Positions 43,400-52,053 of a stretch of DNA of 52,313 nucleotides are shown piece by piece. Both the position numbers and the translations under genes were made by a program. The notes under the pieces were generated by a model. The model was not told the origin of the DNA, did no database searches, and saw only the letters and a program-made list of their open reading frames with translations. The DNA comes from Granulicella aggregans. Its GTDB lineage: Bacteria; Acidobacteriota; Terriglobia; Terriglobales; Acidobacteriaceae. The stretch covers positions 1 to 52,313 of the forward strand of contig NZ_JACHIP010000018.1 of NCBI RefSeq assembly GCF_014203275.1. Reading direction: 5' to 3'. Position 1 is the first letter of the stretch; every line of letters begins with the position of its first letter.

Positions 43400-44599
43400 T
43401 CACCATCTGGTCGTACGTACAAAATGTTCCTCTTTGCTAAAGACGCCGCCTGCCAACATGGCGACCACGCCATCATTCGCGTCCATCTCGCCAAGGCAGC
43501 GCGTCATAACGTCGCGAAGGAGATCGGACTCGACGAGAAGGTCGGAAGTAAAGTCATATTCTGGGAACAGCTTGAGAGCAAGATAGAAGGCATTATGCAT
43601 TGCCTTGATGACCGGCGATGTGTCCCATCTGGTGAACGTAGGATTGATGTAAACGGGAGAATATCCGCGATCATGGCCACATCCGATAACATCGCCTACC
43701 ATCGGATGGGGCGCGAGGTTTGCCAACTCCAGCGTTGTCTTGCCTCTCCATTGGATGGCGTAGGGGACGCCGGAATAGGGCCACCCTTCTCGCTTGTAAG
43801 CCACTGCTAACCACAACAGTGGGCGTGGATCAAGGTGATTACAGAATGCCTTTAGTGAATAGCCGCTCCCGCATAAGTCAACTATCGCGCTTCGTCCTCG
43901 TAACAGGTCCTTCGTGTAAGCCAAAGTGTGCGGGGTCGAACGATAGCGCATCAGTCGGCTGCTGAAAAAGTATTGAGTGCCGTACGGCACACTGTCAAGT
44001 AGACCCTGGACTGCGTGCAACATTGTGATCCAGAGGTAGGAGTCCCGACTGCACATTAGGATGGTTTCAATCTGCTGCGCTATAGCCTTCCGATGAAGCA
44101 ACAGAGACGCCGCGAATAAGAACGGCACATTGCCCTGAAGCTGCAACAACTTGATATCGCTATCCTCTGTGACTGCAGTGGTGAGACGTGCCTCACGCAA
44201 CACGAGAGCAAGGCCCCTACAGCCGGCGTCATAAAGATAAGACTCCATATTGGTAAGGTCAGCGCGGCGCACCAGATTTCCCTTAATGCCGAATCTTCTG
44301 GCACTCGCGATCTCTCTTGGAGAATCGCCGGTGTGCTCATCAACGCTAAGGAAGCGCCAGATTCTTCCAGAAGCTTTTATATGTCTTCCTACCACGAGGC
44401 GATTTTTTAGCCCAGTCACTGCGCGAAGTATCCGATCTGCTTTCGCGAAGTCATAGTAGTCACTGATGATTAGATCGTCCTGCCCAACGCATGACACTGC
44501 GTCCATAATGGGAAAATGGAAGCCTTCGGGCTGGTCTCCTGATGGTATGTTGATATCCCTGGCCGCCACGAGGGTGTCAAATAGATCCCAGCTTTTCAT
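43400..44599 (-). CDS. HAD-like protein of a glycan-cluster type, 399 aa
   Basis: Begins MKSWDLFDTLVAARDINIPS, the FD-x-FDTL form of HAD motif I, in which the usual +2 Asp is Phe. DDLIISDYYDF resembles motif II and DEHTGDSPREIASARRFGI motif IV. After about residue 150 a helical domain of unknown function follows (TEDSDIKLLQLQGNVPFLFA, YGTQYFFSSRLMRYRS). Proteins with this N-terminus occur in capsule and glycan loci. With Phe at +2, phosphatase activity is uncertain. GAGGGTGGT precedes the ATG. It is downstream of the GT2 gene on the minus strand and converges with the permease. Confidence 0.65.
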   Translation of the reverse strand: MKSWDLFDTLVAARDINIPSGDQPEGFHFPIMDAVSCVGQDDLIISDYYDFAKADRILRAVTGLKNRLVVGRHIKASGRIWRFLSVDEHTGDSPREIASARRFGIKGNLVRRADLTNMESYLYDAGCRGLALVLREARLTTAVTEDSDIKLLQLQGNVPFLFAASLLLHRKAIAQQIETILMCSRDSYLWITMLHAVQGLLDSVPYGTQYFFSSRLMRYRSTPHTLAYTKDLLRGRSAIVDLCGSGYSLKAFCNHLDPRPLLWLAVAYKREGWPYSGVPYAIQWRGKTTLELANLAPHPMVGDVIGCGHDRGYSPVYINPTFTRWDTSPVIKAMHNAFYLALKLFPEYDFTSDLLVESDLLRDVMTRCLGEMDANDGVVAMLAGGVFSKEEHFVRTTRW

Positions 44600-44711
44600 A
44601 CCACCCTCATTTAGTCTTTAGTGCACAACCTTCAAAGGATGCATCGTTGAATTGTTGACCGGACTTTCAGAACGGTAATCGCCCCTCGGCAAGCTATTTC
44701 ATACGTAGCTA

Positions 44712-45536
44712 TTAACTTAATACTGGAGACGTATCACTTTGTTCTCGCTTGTCAATGATTGGAGACGAAGGATGTATGGTGAAAAGCCATTCGAACGACG
44801 GGAATAGACGCTTCATCAGAAAAGGCGGAATCATATATTGGGGGAAACAACCTGACAGATTGCTGGCGTGGATAAGGTGAATGCATGCTCCAACTTCATC
44901 GTGGCAGAAAACGACCGGGCGCGATGCTTTCACGACCGTCGCCATAAAGTAAAGATCTTCTGCAAAATCTACGTCTGGAAACGGGAAGCGTGCCCACAGT
45001 GATTGTTTATAGGAATAGGAGAAACCATAGCCGAGCCGATGTCTAAGTGATTTCTGCAGAACAACTGCGTCCACTTTCCGGGTTCCAAACGGAACACCAG
45101 CCTTGCAGATAAATTGCGTGTCAGGAACCTCCGACTGGTCCCAAAAGAAACTTTGAGAGATGCGAGCGTCATGTATGAAAAACGCTTCAAGCTTTCGTAG
45201 ATCTGCGTTGTGTTTTTGGAGGTCCTCGACGGAACCCGCAAGATAGCACGGTGCGTACAGATCGTCATCATCAAAATGAACGATAAAAGCGCCTCGTGCA
45301 TAAGAATTAAGGACATTGCGTTTAGCGCCGACGGTATGGGGTTTATCCAGATGAAAGTAGCGCACACGATCGTCAGACAAGGATGTCATAAACGCGGAAG
45401 CGCGAGGACTGTCATCACAGACAAGCCACTCATAGTTCGGCCAAGTCTGAGAGATTACACATGCGTAAGCTTGCGGGAGATAAGATTCCCGATGCCTTGT
45501 TGGAGTAACAATGCTTACTAATGGGTAATCAGTCAC
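44712..45536 (-). CDS. Family 2 glycosyltransferase
   Basis: 274 residues if started at GTG 45536 (MTDYPLVSIVTPTRHRESYL), which follows GAGG by six bases. An open frame extends to 45830 but would overlap the divergent GMC gene, so I reject it. The GT-A fold shows LVSIVTPTRHR, VISQTWPNYEWLVCDDSPR, TVGAKRNVLNSYARGAFIVH and FDDDDLY (DxD metal site). It transfers a nucleotide-activated sugar to an unknown acceptor. There is no RRE-like region, unlike the other glycosyltransferase. It is the first gene of the minus-strand pair, sharing a 127-bp divergent promoter region with the GMC gene. Confidence 0.88.
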   Translation of the reverse strand: MTDYPLVSIVTPTRHRESYLPQAYACVISQTWPNYEWLVCDDSPRASAFMTSLSDDRVRYFHLDKPHTVGAKRNVLNSYARGAFIVHFDDDDLYAPCYLAGSVEDLQKHNADLRKLEAFFIHDARISQSFFWDQSEVPDTQFICKAGVPFGTRKVDAVVLQKSLRHRLGYGFSYSYKQSLWARFPFPDVDFAEDLYFMATVVKASRPVVFCHDEVGACIHLIHASNLSGCFPQYMIPPFLMKRLFPSFEWLFTIHPSSPIIDKREQSDTSPVLS

Positions 45537-45663
45537 GGAAACCTCGTAATCTCTCAGTGGCCTCTCTGTTCTTCGGATTGATAGAAGGCTAAAGCGCTCT
45601 ATTGAAACTGTCAAGTGAACTAGCCAGGCGGAGCGGGATGATGTATCGTAAGCTTTTTCTAGA

Positions 45664-47265
45664 ATGGTTGTCGACGCTATGACGGACAGATATGATGCGA
45701 TTGTTGTAGGTTCAGGTGCCACAGGAGGGTGGGCCTCTAGGCTTTTAACCTCTGCAGGAATGTCTGTTCTCTTGATAGAGGGCGGCACTAGAACCAATTT
45801 GAAGGATTCGCTCTCTGAGCCATTCACCACTCCAGATCGCTACACGCCGATACCCAGTCACATGTCAGTCCAGAGACCGATACAGTCCTTATGCTACGCA
45901 TGTCGTGGGCCAATGGCCGAACGGTTTGTGAATGACTTTGAACAGCCCTACGAACAAATAGAACCATTCGCATGGCTGCGGATGCAAGGGGTCGGCGGTC
46001 GATTGCTTGGGTGGGAAGGTCAGAGCTACCGCTTTAGTGAACTCGATTTCATGGCGAGAGCGCATGATGGCTATGGCACCAATTGGCCTATCAATTACAA
46101 GCGGTTGGTTCCATATTATGAGGAGGCTGAGCGATACCTCCGCATAGTCGGAACGACGGACAATATTCCGCAGTTACCAGATTCTATCTACTCAAAAGCT
46201 GCAGCACAAAGTTTGGCAGAGGGGTTAATACGAGAACCTGCGGCCAAGCATTTAGGGATCAAAGTGATCCCAGCAAGGCTATCTCAACGCAGTTTTGCGA
46301 AACGGGAGCAGCGTGAGAGCGATGAGCGTGGATATACGCCTCTGGGCGCGATAGAGCAGGGCCTGAGAACCGGGCGGCTAACATTGAGGACTGGCGCGAT
46401 TGTTACCGAGCTGATAGTTGAAGGAAATCAGGTACGAGGTGTGCAAATCGTCGAGGGCGAGAGCAGCATCAGTGAAGCCTATGCTAATGTGGTGTTTCTA
46501 TGCGCGTCCACCCTGGAGTCAACGCGGCTTCTGTTGCGTTGTGCTTGTTTGAAGTCTAATAAGACCCTTGGCCGCTACCTCATGGATCACGTGATGGGCG
46601 GAGGGGCGTTCGGTTACGTTGACATGCCGAAAGCTGCCCTTGCGGCTAGCAAACGGGAGCCTCAGCGCATTTACATCCCACGATTTCGGAATATTGATCA
46701 TCGAATAACCAACGGCTTTATTAGGGGTTATGGTATTCAGGGCAAAGTTATAACCGACAGTCCTGAAGAGTGTTTGGCAGAGAAAAGCTCAAGAGTTACG
46801 AAAACCATTCGGTTGAGAGTCGTCTTGTCGGCCTTCGGCGAGTGCCTAGCGCGATATGAGAATTCCGTTGCACTCTCAGCCACTACAGATCGGTGGGGGC
46901 GTCCCAATTTAGCCATCGGGGCACGATGGTGTAAGAACGAAGAACGTTTAATGCAAGACGCAGCTACGCAGTGCACGCGGCTCCTCGAGGTGTGCGGCGT
47001 CAAAGATATTCAGACTACTTCCATGCTCTCGACCCCGGGGCTTGCGATTCACGAGGTTGGCACCGCAAGGATGGGGGAAAATCCCGAGGAGAGTGTCGTT
47101 GATCCAAACTGCGAGGCCCACGCAGTGCGTGGGCTCTTTGTGACGGATGGCGCGTGTTGGGTGTCAAGCGGCTGTCAGAATCCGACCCTGACTATGCTCG
47201 CAATTACAGGTATGGCCTGTGAAGTAGTAACCAGGCGCTTCAACTTAGAGAAGAGGCGCACTTGA
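45664..47265 (+). CDS. GMC-family FAD oxidoreductase
   Basis: 533 residues. The N-terminal FAD dinucleotide fold is YDAIVVGSGATGGWASRLLT then SAGMSVLLIEGGTRTN. The GMC substrate domain follows, with WLRMQGVGGRLLGWEGQSYR and RAHDGYGTNWPINYKRLVPY. The C-terminal HEVGTARMGENPEESVVDPN and GCQNPTLTMLAITGMAC supply the GMC active-site region. It oxidises an alcohol or sugar hydroxyl. An ATG at 45679 (MTDRYDAIVV) is an alternative start. Its stop overlaps the next start (TTGA). Together with the MDR dehydrogenase it could oxidise a sugar or peptide substituent. Confidence 0.92.
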   Translation: MVVDAMTDRYDAIVVGSGATGGWASRLLTSAGMSVLLIEGGTRTNLKDSLSEPFTTPDRYTPIPSHMSVQRPIQSLCYACRGPMAERFVNDFEQPYEQIEPFAWLRMQGVGGRLLGWEGQSYRFSELDFMARAHDGYGTNWPINYKRLVPYYEEAERYLRIVGTTDNIPQLPDSIYSKAAAQSLAEGLIREPAAKHLGIKVIPARLSQRSFAKREQRESDERGYTPLGAIEQGLRTGRLTLRTGAIVTELIVEGNQVRGVQIVEGESSISEAYANVVFLCASTLESTRLLLRCACLKSNKTLGRYLMDHVMGGGAFGYVDMPKAALAASKREPQRIYIPRFRNIDHRITNGFIRGYGIQGKVITDSPEECLAEKSSRVTKTIRLRVVLSAFGECLARYENSVALSATTDRWGRPNLAIGARWCKNEERLMQDAATQCTRLLEVCGVKDIQTTSMLSTPGLAIHEVGTARMGENPEESVVDPNCEAHAVRGLFVTDGACWVSSGCQNPTLTMLAITGMACEVVTRRFNLEKRRT

Positions 47266-48266
47266 ATATTCTGAGTTCCAGAGAGATCGTGTTTAGGCGT
47301 CCACATGATGTGCATTTGCGGACTTGTAAACTCAAGCCGGAAATAGGCGAAGTTGTCATTGAGGTAACGCATTCGTTGGTGAGTAACGGTACCGAGCGTA
47401 CCGCTTACACAGGAGGCTTTGCGCCAGATTCACATTGGGCTTCTTGGGTACAGTATCCATTTCGTCCGGGATATGCCGCAGTGGGCGAGGTTATTTGCAA
47501 AGGTTCAGCAGTCAACCGGTTGGAGCTTGGACAGCTCGTGGCGGTCAGAGGCCACCATGCTTCGAGACTCATAGTAAGCGATAAACAATGCATACCCCTT
47601 ACACCAGGCACAAACCCGCGTGACGCCGTCTGGTTTGCCCTAGCTCGAATCGCAATGTTGGGAATGATGGCCGCAGGGCCCCTTGAAGGGCGCCAGATCC
47701 TGATAATAGGGGGTGGACCAATTGCTCAGCTCTGCTTGAGGTGGTGTATACACCAACGAGGGACGGTGTCGCTTATGACGCGGTCCTCAATATCGAGAAG
47801 TGCGGCCTTGCGTGGCGGGGCCTCTTGTGTGCTCGATTGTAAAACATCGAGCCCTGAAATTCGCGAACACATGTCTACGTTAGGTGTCATGCCAGATGTA
47901 ATTATTGATTGTACAAGTGATGCTTCAGTACTTTCGTGGGCTCTTGGTTCTGTGGCGGACTATGGTCGGATAGTTTTGGTTGGCGACCCCGGCGAGCCGA
48001 GGGATCGAAAGTTTACATCTGACCTTCTGCTGCGAGGGTTATCCGTATGTGGGGTGCATGACAGGTGTACGTTTAATAAGTGGACAGACGAAGCGGCTGC
48101 AAGTGTTTTCTTTTCCGCTCTAAATTCTCGGTCTTTCCGAACTGATGATCTGGTCTCTCGAACTTACCCGAGTTCCTCTATCTGCGAGCTTTATGAGACT
48201 CTCGCTAGTAGGGGTGAAATGTTGGGTCTGCTCATTGATTGGCAGAACCAGACTGAGTCCGTTTAG
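47262..48266 (+). CDS. MDR-superfamily alcohol dehydrogenase-like oxidoreductase
   Basis: 334 residues, TTG start at 47262 inside a TTGA overlap with the GMC stop, preceded by AGAAGAGG. It has the MDR GroES-like domain (VIEVTHSLVSNGTERTAYTG, YPFRPGYAAVGEVICKG) and a Rossmann domain (GRQILIIGGGPIAQLCLRWC, PDVIIDCTSDASVLSWALGS). The catalytic zinc Cys of classical ADHs is not obvious; the SNGTER wording is that of BchC-like and polysaccharide-locus MDR proteins. Cofactor NAD(P)H. It converges with the relaxase gene, 50 bp away, and marks the right border of the cluster. Confidence 0.85.
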   Translation: MNILSSREIVFRRPHDVHLRTCKLKPEIGEVVIEVTHSLVSNGTERTAYTGGFAPDSHWASWVQYPFRPGYAAVGEVICKGSAVNRLELGQLVAVRGHHASRLIVSDKQCIPLTPGTNPRDAVWFALARIAMLGMMAAGPLEGRQILIIGGGPIAQLCLRWCIHQRGTVSLMTRSSISRSAALRGGASCVLDCKTSSPEIREHMSTLGVMPDVIIDCTSDASVLSWALGSVADYGRIVLVGDPGEPRDRKFTSDLLLRGLSVCGVHDRCTFNKWTDEAAASVFFSALNSRSFRTDDLVSRTYPSSSICELYETLASRGEMLGLLIDWQNQTESV

Positions 48267-48315
48267 GCTGACACTTAGTCCCCAAAGGGTTTGTAAGAGC
48301 CCCGATCGGCAACAG

Positions 48316-51300
48316 TCATCGTCCCATTCGATGACCATGGCCAGTGCTTCGGTCGATCTCGGGCATTTCAGGTCTTTGGTTTAGCTCCAAAGAATGCGAA
48401 TGCCTTTCTCCTCCCGGCATGGCATGATCTAAGGCCTGCTTGGCCGTAATTGGATTTCCGTCCTGCCGGTAGAACTGTCCGTTGGTTCCGTCGATGTGCA
48501 GCACCCGTTGCGTCACTAGATGTTGATAGGTCTGAATGGTGCCGGTCTCAATCCTCCATGCAAACTGCCTTGCTTCGTCAGGACTGAGCGCCTTGTTCAG
48601 TGTAGCCCAATGCCTCTCGTGCTCCTCCCTGCTGATCCCCTTCTCGACTTGCTTCACTTCTTGCGTAACGTGCGCGCTCTGCTGTGACACGTCGCGGCCT
48701 AGAGCCTGCGGCAGCTTCTCGCGGTCGTTGGTAAAGATCTGAGCATCACGCGCTCCACGCGAGACGGCAACATAGGCCATGCGGTTGTTGAGCAGATCCT
48801 TCGCGCCAAGTTCGGTGTCTACGTGGATGAGCACGCGGTCGGCGGTCTGCCCCTGGCTCGAGTGGCTGGTGACGGCATAGCCATGGTCGACATGCGGATG
48901 GTCTCGCGGATCGAAGCTGACACGATGGCCGCCCCGGTCCATCTTCAACTGCATCCGTCCATCGTCTGTGATGCTCTCGATGGTGGCCAGCTCACGGTTT
49001 GCGACTTTGAGGTCAACTGACTTTGCGGGAGCGGTGAACTGCAACCGATCTCCGACTGAGAACGCTTTCTCCTGATCGCGATAGACGGACACACCCTGCT
49101 GTCGACGCGGATCATACGTCCGTTCCGATCCATCAAACCGCACGACGGTGAGCAGGTTCTTCTCCGCGTCGACATGCTTCACTCGGGCATACTCACCCTT
49201 TTTGATTCCAGTGTCCTTCGAGCTGCGCGAGTAGAGGAGGACATTGTCGGGCTCGTAGCGCTGCGCCCATGTCCGGTCGGCTCCAGTAAGGTCCTGCCGG
49301 GGAACAAGAGTGCCGACCTTATACTCTTCCTTGCCGACGATGCCCCTGGTCTGCAGTTCAGTGTGGATCTTGGCGTTGATCTCGGCACGGGAGCGATTGT
49401 CGGGTGAGACGACCAAGGTACTCTCGGGCGACCGGGCATACTCCTTCGCGATCGCCTCGATACGCTGGGATGGGTCTTTGACCTCATGCACCCGCCCCTG
49501 CCGCCCCAATCCCTCCACCGCCTCTCGAACTTCGCCTCGGGCAAGTTGCTCGACCACATTTCTTAGCTCGGGATCTCGCTGGCGAACGATCTCGCTCAGC
49601 TTGACGGTAAACATCCCTGCTTCCTGAAGCTGGGCAAAGGGCCGACCGGCTTCGACGGCCTCATGCTGCCGTGTGTCCCCAACCAGGAGAACGCGGTCGT
49701 TGGGATGAAGCCGCGTCACGAAGTCATGCATCTGCTTCGACGATGCTAGGGAGCTCTCGTCGACGACATAGAGTGTCTTCTCTCCGTTGTCGGCGCGTTG
49801 TCCTTTGGCGAGATGCATCTGCAAAGTTGAAGTCTCAATGCCCGCTTCCGCCAACCGGGCAGCGGCTCCGCTGGTTGGCGCGAACCCCTCGATGCGGTAA
49901 CCGTTCGCCTCGACACCTTCTCGGATGACGGCAAGGGTCGTTGTCTTACCCACGCCAGCCATACCGTCCAGGCCGACGATCTTCTCGCGACTCGCGAAGA
50001 TCTGCTCTGCTGCCAGCTGCTGGGAGGGATTCAGCATCGGGTTCTGCTCGATCGTCCTGGCACTGGTCCTGGCTTCTACCAGTGCAGGCTGATTGGCGTC
50101 GAACTTGTTGCCAGCCTGCATTTGCGCGATGGTCTCCCGCTCCATGCGCAGCATAGCGGCGGTCGTGTATTGCTGTCCGGCCGAGGCTGGTGCATTCTCG
50201 ACGGTGCGGAACTCTCCTTGCGCGACTCGGCGATCGAACTCCTCCCGTACCCGGCTGGAAGAGGCCTGGCCCATGCTCCTGTTCATCGCGGCAGTCATGA
50301 TCGAGCGCTCATCCTGCACAGAGCTCTTCTCGAAGACATGATCTCGGGCGTAGGTGACAGCTTGTTGAGCGACCTTCGGTGAATCGATCTCTTGCCGCTG
50401 ATGATTCGAAAGCGCTCGCGTCACGACCCAATCGGCCTGATGACCATGCTGAGCAGCCAGCTCACGGTGGCGGTGCAGCACCTCTGCCGGCGACTGCAGC
50501 TCCTTCGAATCCCTGGTTCGGTGCGCGGCAACCTGGGCAGCTCCTGCTCCCTCCCGCCCAATCGCCTGCAGGTGCTTCTCAATCTGGCCACGACGTGGGC
50601 TCGAGGCCTCCAGATACTCCTGGGTATAGCCCTTGATCTCCGGCTGCCCATGTTTGCCGCGCTCGATCTCGTAGCCAAGATCCTGGAGCCGCGCAGCAAG
50701 CTCGGTCCGGTAGACCGTAGTCGCGAACTGTTGCGACTGGAAAAGGCCCCGTTCCTGGAGAGCGCCTGTCTTCAGCTCACCGGTCTGGCTGTTCTCGCGC
50801 TCGGTGACATTGAAGATCACGGCGTGCGTGTGAAGCTGGGGAGCGGCATAGCCGTCTACGGGACGCGCGGTGTCGTGTTCAAAAGTTGCGGCGGCGAATT
50901 TGCCCGTCAGCTCCGGTGCCTGAATGTTGCCGATCCGCGCCTGGGTATAACGCTCCAACTCACCAAGCGCGATACGAACGCTTTCGCGGTGAGCCTCGCG
51001 TACGCGGTCGTCTCCGCCAACCAATGTCGTCAATGAAACCGACTTCGGTGCTGAGAACGTCGCATCCCATCCCGCCCGGTGCTCGACCGAGGTCACTTCT
51101 CTTCCAAACTGGTTCTCGTAGGTCTTCGCTGGTTGATGGCGGACGAGCTGCTCTTCGGTCGTTGGGTGCTGGCCTTCGGTCAGCCGGGCGAAGTGTTCAG
51201 CCCCGACCGACCCCTCAAGTCCCCACTGCTGGGCCAACTTGCCCTGCCACTCACTATGGCCCTGCTGGTCTTTACTCCAGTAGTTCGCCTGCTCGGATTT

Positions 51301-51363
51301 GAACTCCCGAGCGTGATACATCCGAGCCTGACCGCCGGAGAGAGACTTCGAGATCGTTAGCAC
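48316..51363 (-). CDS. MobF-family conjugative relaxase-helicase (TrwC/TraI-like)
   Basis: 1015 residues. The relaxase domain (1-300) has N-terminal tyrosines Tyr16 and Tyr28 and the three-histidine metal site at His163-Asp164, His178 and His180 (FEHDTARP...PQLHTHAVIFN). The helicase part has Walker A GMAGVGKTT (467-475), Walker B LYVVDESSLASS and the late motif VTSHSSQGQTADRVLI. It nicks oriT, stays bound to the 5' end and unwinds the strand. In a circular map it would follow the coupling-protein operon with the ISs in between. Length matches TrwC (about 966). Confidence 0.97.
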   Translation of the reverse strand: MLTISKSLSGGQARMYHAREFKSEQANYWSKDQQGHSEWQGKLAQQWGLEGSVGAEHFARLTEGQHPTTEEQLVRHQPAKTYENQFGREVTSVEHRAGWDATFSAPKSVSLTTLVGGDDRVREAHRESVRIALGELERYTQARIGNIQAPELTGKFAAATFEHDTARPVDGYAAPQLHTHAVIFNVTERENSQTGELKTGALQERGLFQSQQFATTVYRTELAARLQDLGYEIERGKHGQPEIKGYTQEYLEASSPRRGQIEKHLQAIGREGAGAAQVAAHRTRDSKELQSPAEVLHRHRELAAQHGHQADWVVTRALSNHQRQEIDSPKVAQQAVTYARDHVFEKSSVQDERSIMTAAMNRSMGQASSSRVREEFDRRVAQGEFRTVENAPASAGQQYTTAAMLRMERETIAQMQAGNKFDANQPALVEARTSARTIEQNPMLNPSQQLAAEQIFASREKIVGLDGMAGVGKTTTLAVIREGVEANGYRIEGFAPTSGAAARLAEAGIETSTLQMHLAKGQRADNGEKTLYVVDESSLASSKQMHDFVTRLHPNDRVLLVGDTRQHEAVEAGRPFAQLQEAGMFTVKLSEIVRQRDPELRNVVEQLARGEVREAVEGLGRQGRVHEVKDPSQRIEAIAKEYARSPESTLVVSPDNRSRAEINAKIHTELQTRGIVGKEEYKVGTLVPRQDLTGADRTWAQRYEPDNVLLYSRSSKDTGIKKGEYARVKHVDAEKNLLTVVRFDGSERTYDPRRQQGVSVYRDQEKAFSVGDRLQFTAPAKSVDLKVANRELATIESITDDGRMQLKMDRGGHRVSFDPRDHPHVDHGYAVTSHSSQGQTADRVLIHVDTELGAKDLLNNRMAYVAVSRGARDAQIFTNDREKLPQALGRDVSQQSAHVTQEVKQVEKGISREEHERHWATLNKALSPDEARQFAWRIETGTIQTYQHLVTQRVLHIDGTNGQFYRQDGNPITAKQALDHAMPGGERHSHSLELNQRPEMPEIDRSTGHGHRMGR

Positions 51364-51566
51364 TCGGATAGTTTATGTCGAGTGGGCACCTCACTCCCGT
51401 TACAGACCCGGTGGCTGGATTGAAATCGAGGCACGATCATTTTTGCAAAAAGGAGTTTAGGCTCCTTGCTAGACGGGCGATCGTCAGCAGCGATGGCTAC
51501 GACCAGCCGCGCATTCGCGCTGCGCGGGTGACAGTTGTACCCGCTTCACCCAATCGGTCGGGGCGG

Positions 51567-51920
51567 ATGACCATCTCGAAGGATCTATTAGCTGAAAGAG
51601 TGATTGCGACCGCCAGACGCTGGGAGCACGATCTCTCCATGCGATTCAACCTCATCACCCAACCTCTGATGTCCAGTAACGGTGCAGCTACATCGATTCC
51701 CCTATCTCTCACCCTCCGCCCGTCACGTGGCGCGCCCGGCGAGTACACGTATTCGACGGATAGCTCTTCACTGCTCAGACTGCTTGAAGCCCGAACCGAT
51801 CTTTCGTCTGAAGTGATTCGCCGCTTCATGCGAGATGTCTTCACCTCCGCTAAAGCGCGGCTGCTCGGCGTTGAACTAAACGACGAGGTTCTCCAGGTCA
51901 TCGGCTTCTTTGTGGATTAG
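51567..51920 (+). CDS. Hypothetical 117-aa protein, divergent from relaxase
   Basis: I prefer the ATG at 51567 (MTISKDLLAERVIATARRWE); the frame is open from 51375. The product has a helical N-terminus, a beta region (SIPLSLTLRPSRGAPGEYTY) and a helical C-terminus (LSSEVIRRFMRDVFTSAKAR). No family is recognised. It ends about 100 bp before the IS30 border. Confidence 0.5.
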   Translation: MTISKDLLAERVIATARRWEHDLSMRFNLITQPLMSSNGAATSIPLSLTLRPSRGAPGEYTYSTDSSSLLRLLEARTDLSSEVIRRFMRDVFTSAKARLLGVELNDEVLQVIGFFVD

Positions 51921-52027
51921 GCGGCAGCAACAAACGATGAAAGGAGATGTAAAGGGTGAGACAGCCGCTGTCGAGACCAGTGCGTCGGAGCAACGCGACA
52001 GCCAGACGTTAGTTCCCCAGAAACGGG

Positions 52028-52053
52028 GGCGGTCTCAACCGGTCGATGCAACA
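52028..52053. repeat. IS30 terminal inverted repeat (transposase 3' side)
   Basis: Exact 26-base reverse complement of 593-618. The transposase TGA stop (52035-52037) lies inside it. This marks the outer edge of the right-hand IS30 part. Confidence 0.9.

Noticed and set aside
45537..45830. Upstream extension of the GT2 glycosyltransferase
   Set aside because: It overlaps the divergent GMC gene, and a GTG with GAGG at 45536 starts exactly at the GT fold.
50392..51036. 214-codon plus-strand frame
   Set aside because: It is a shadow of the relaxase gene.
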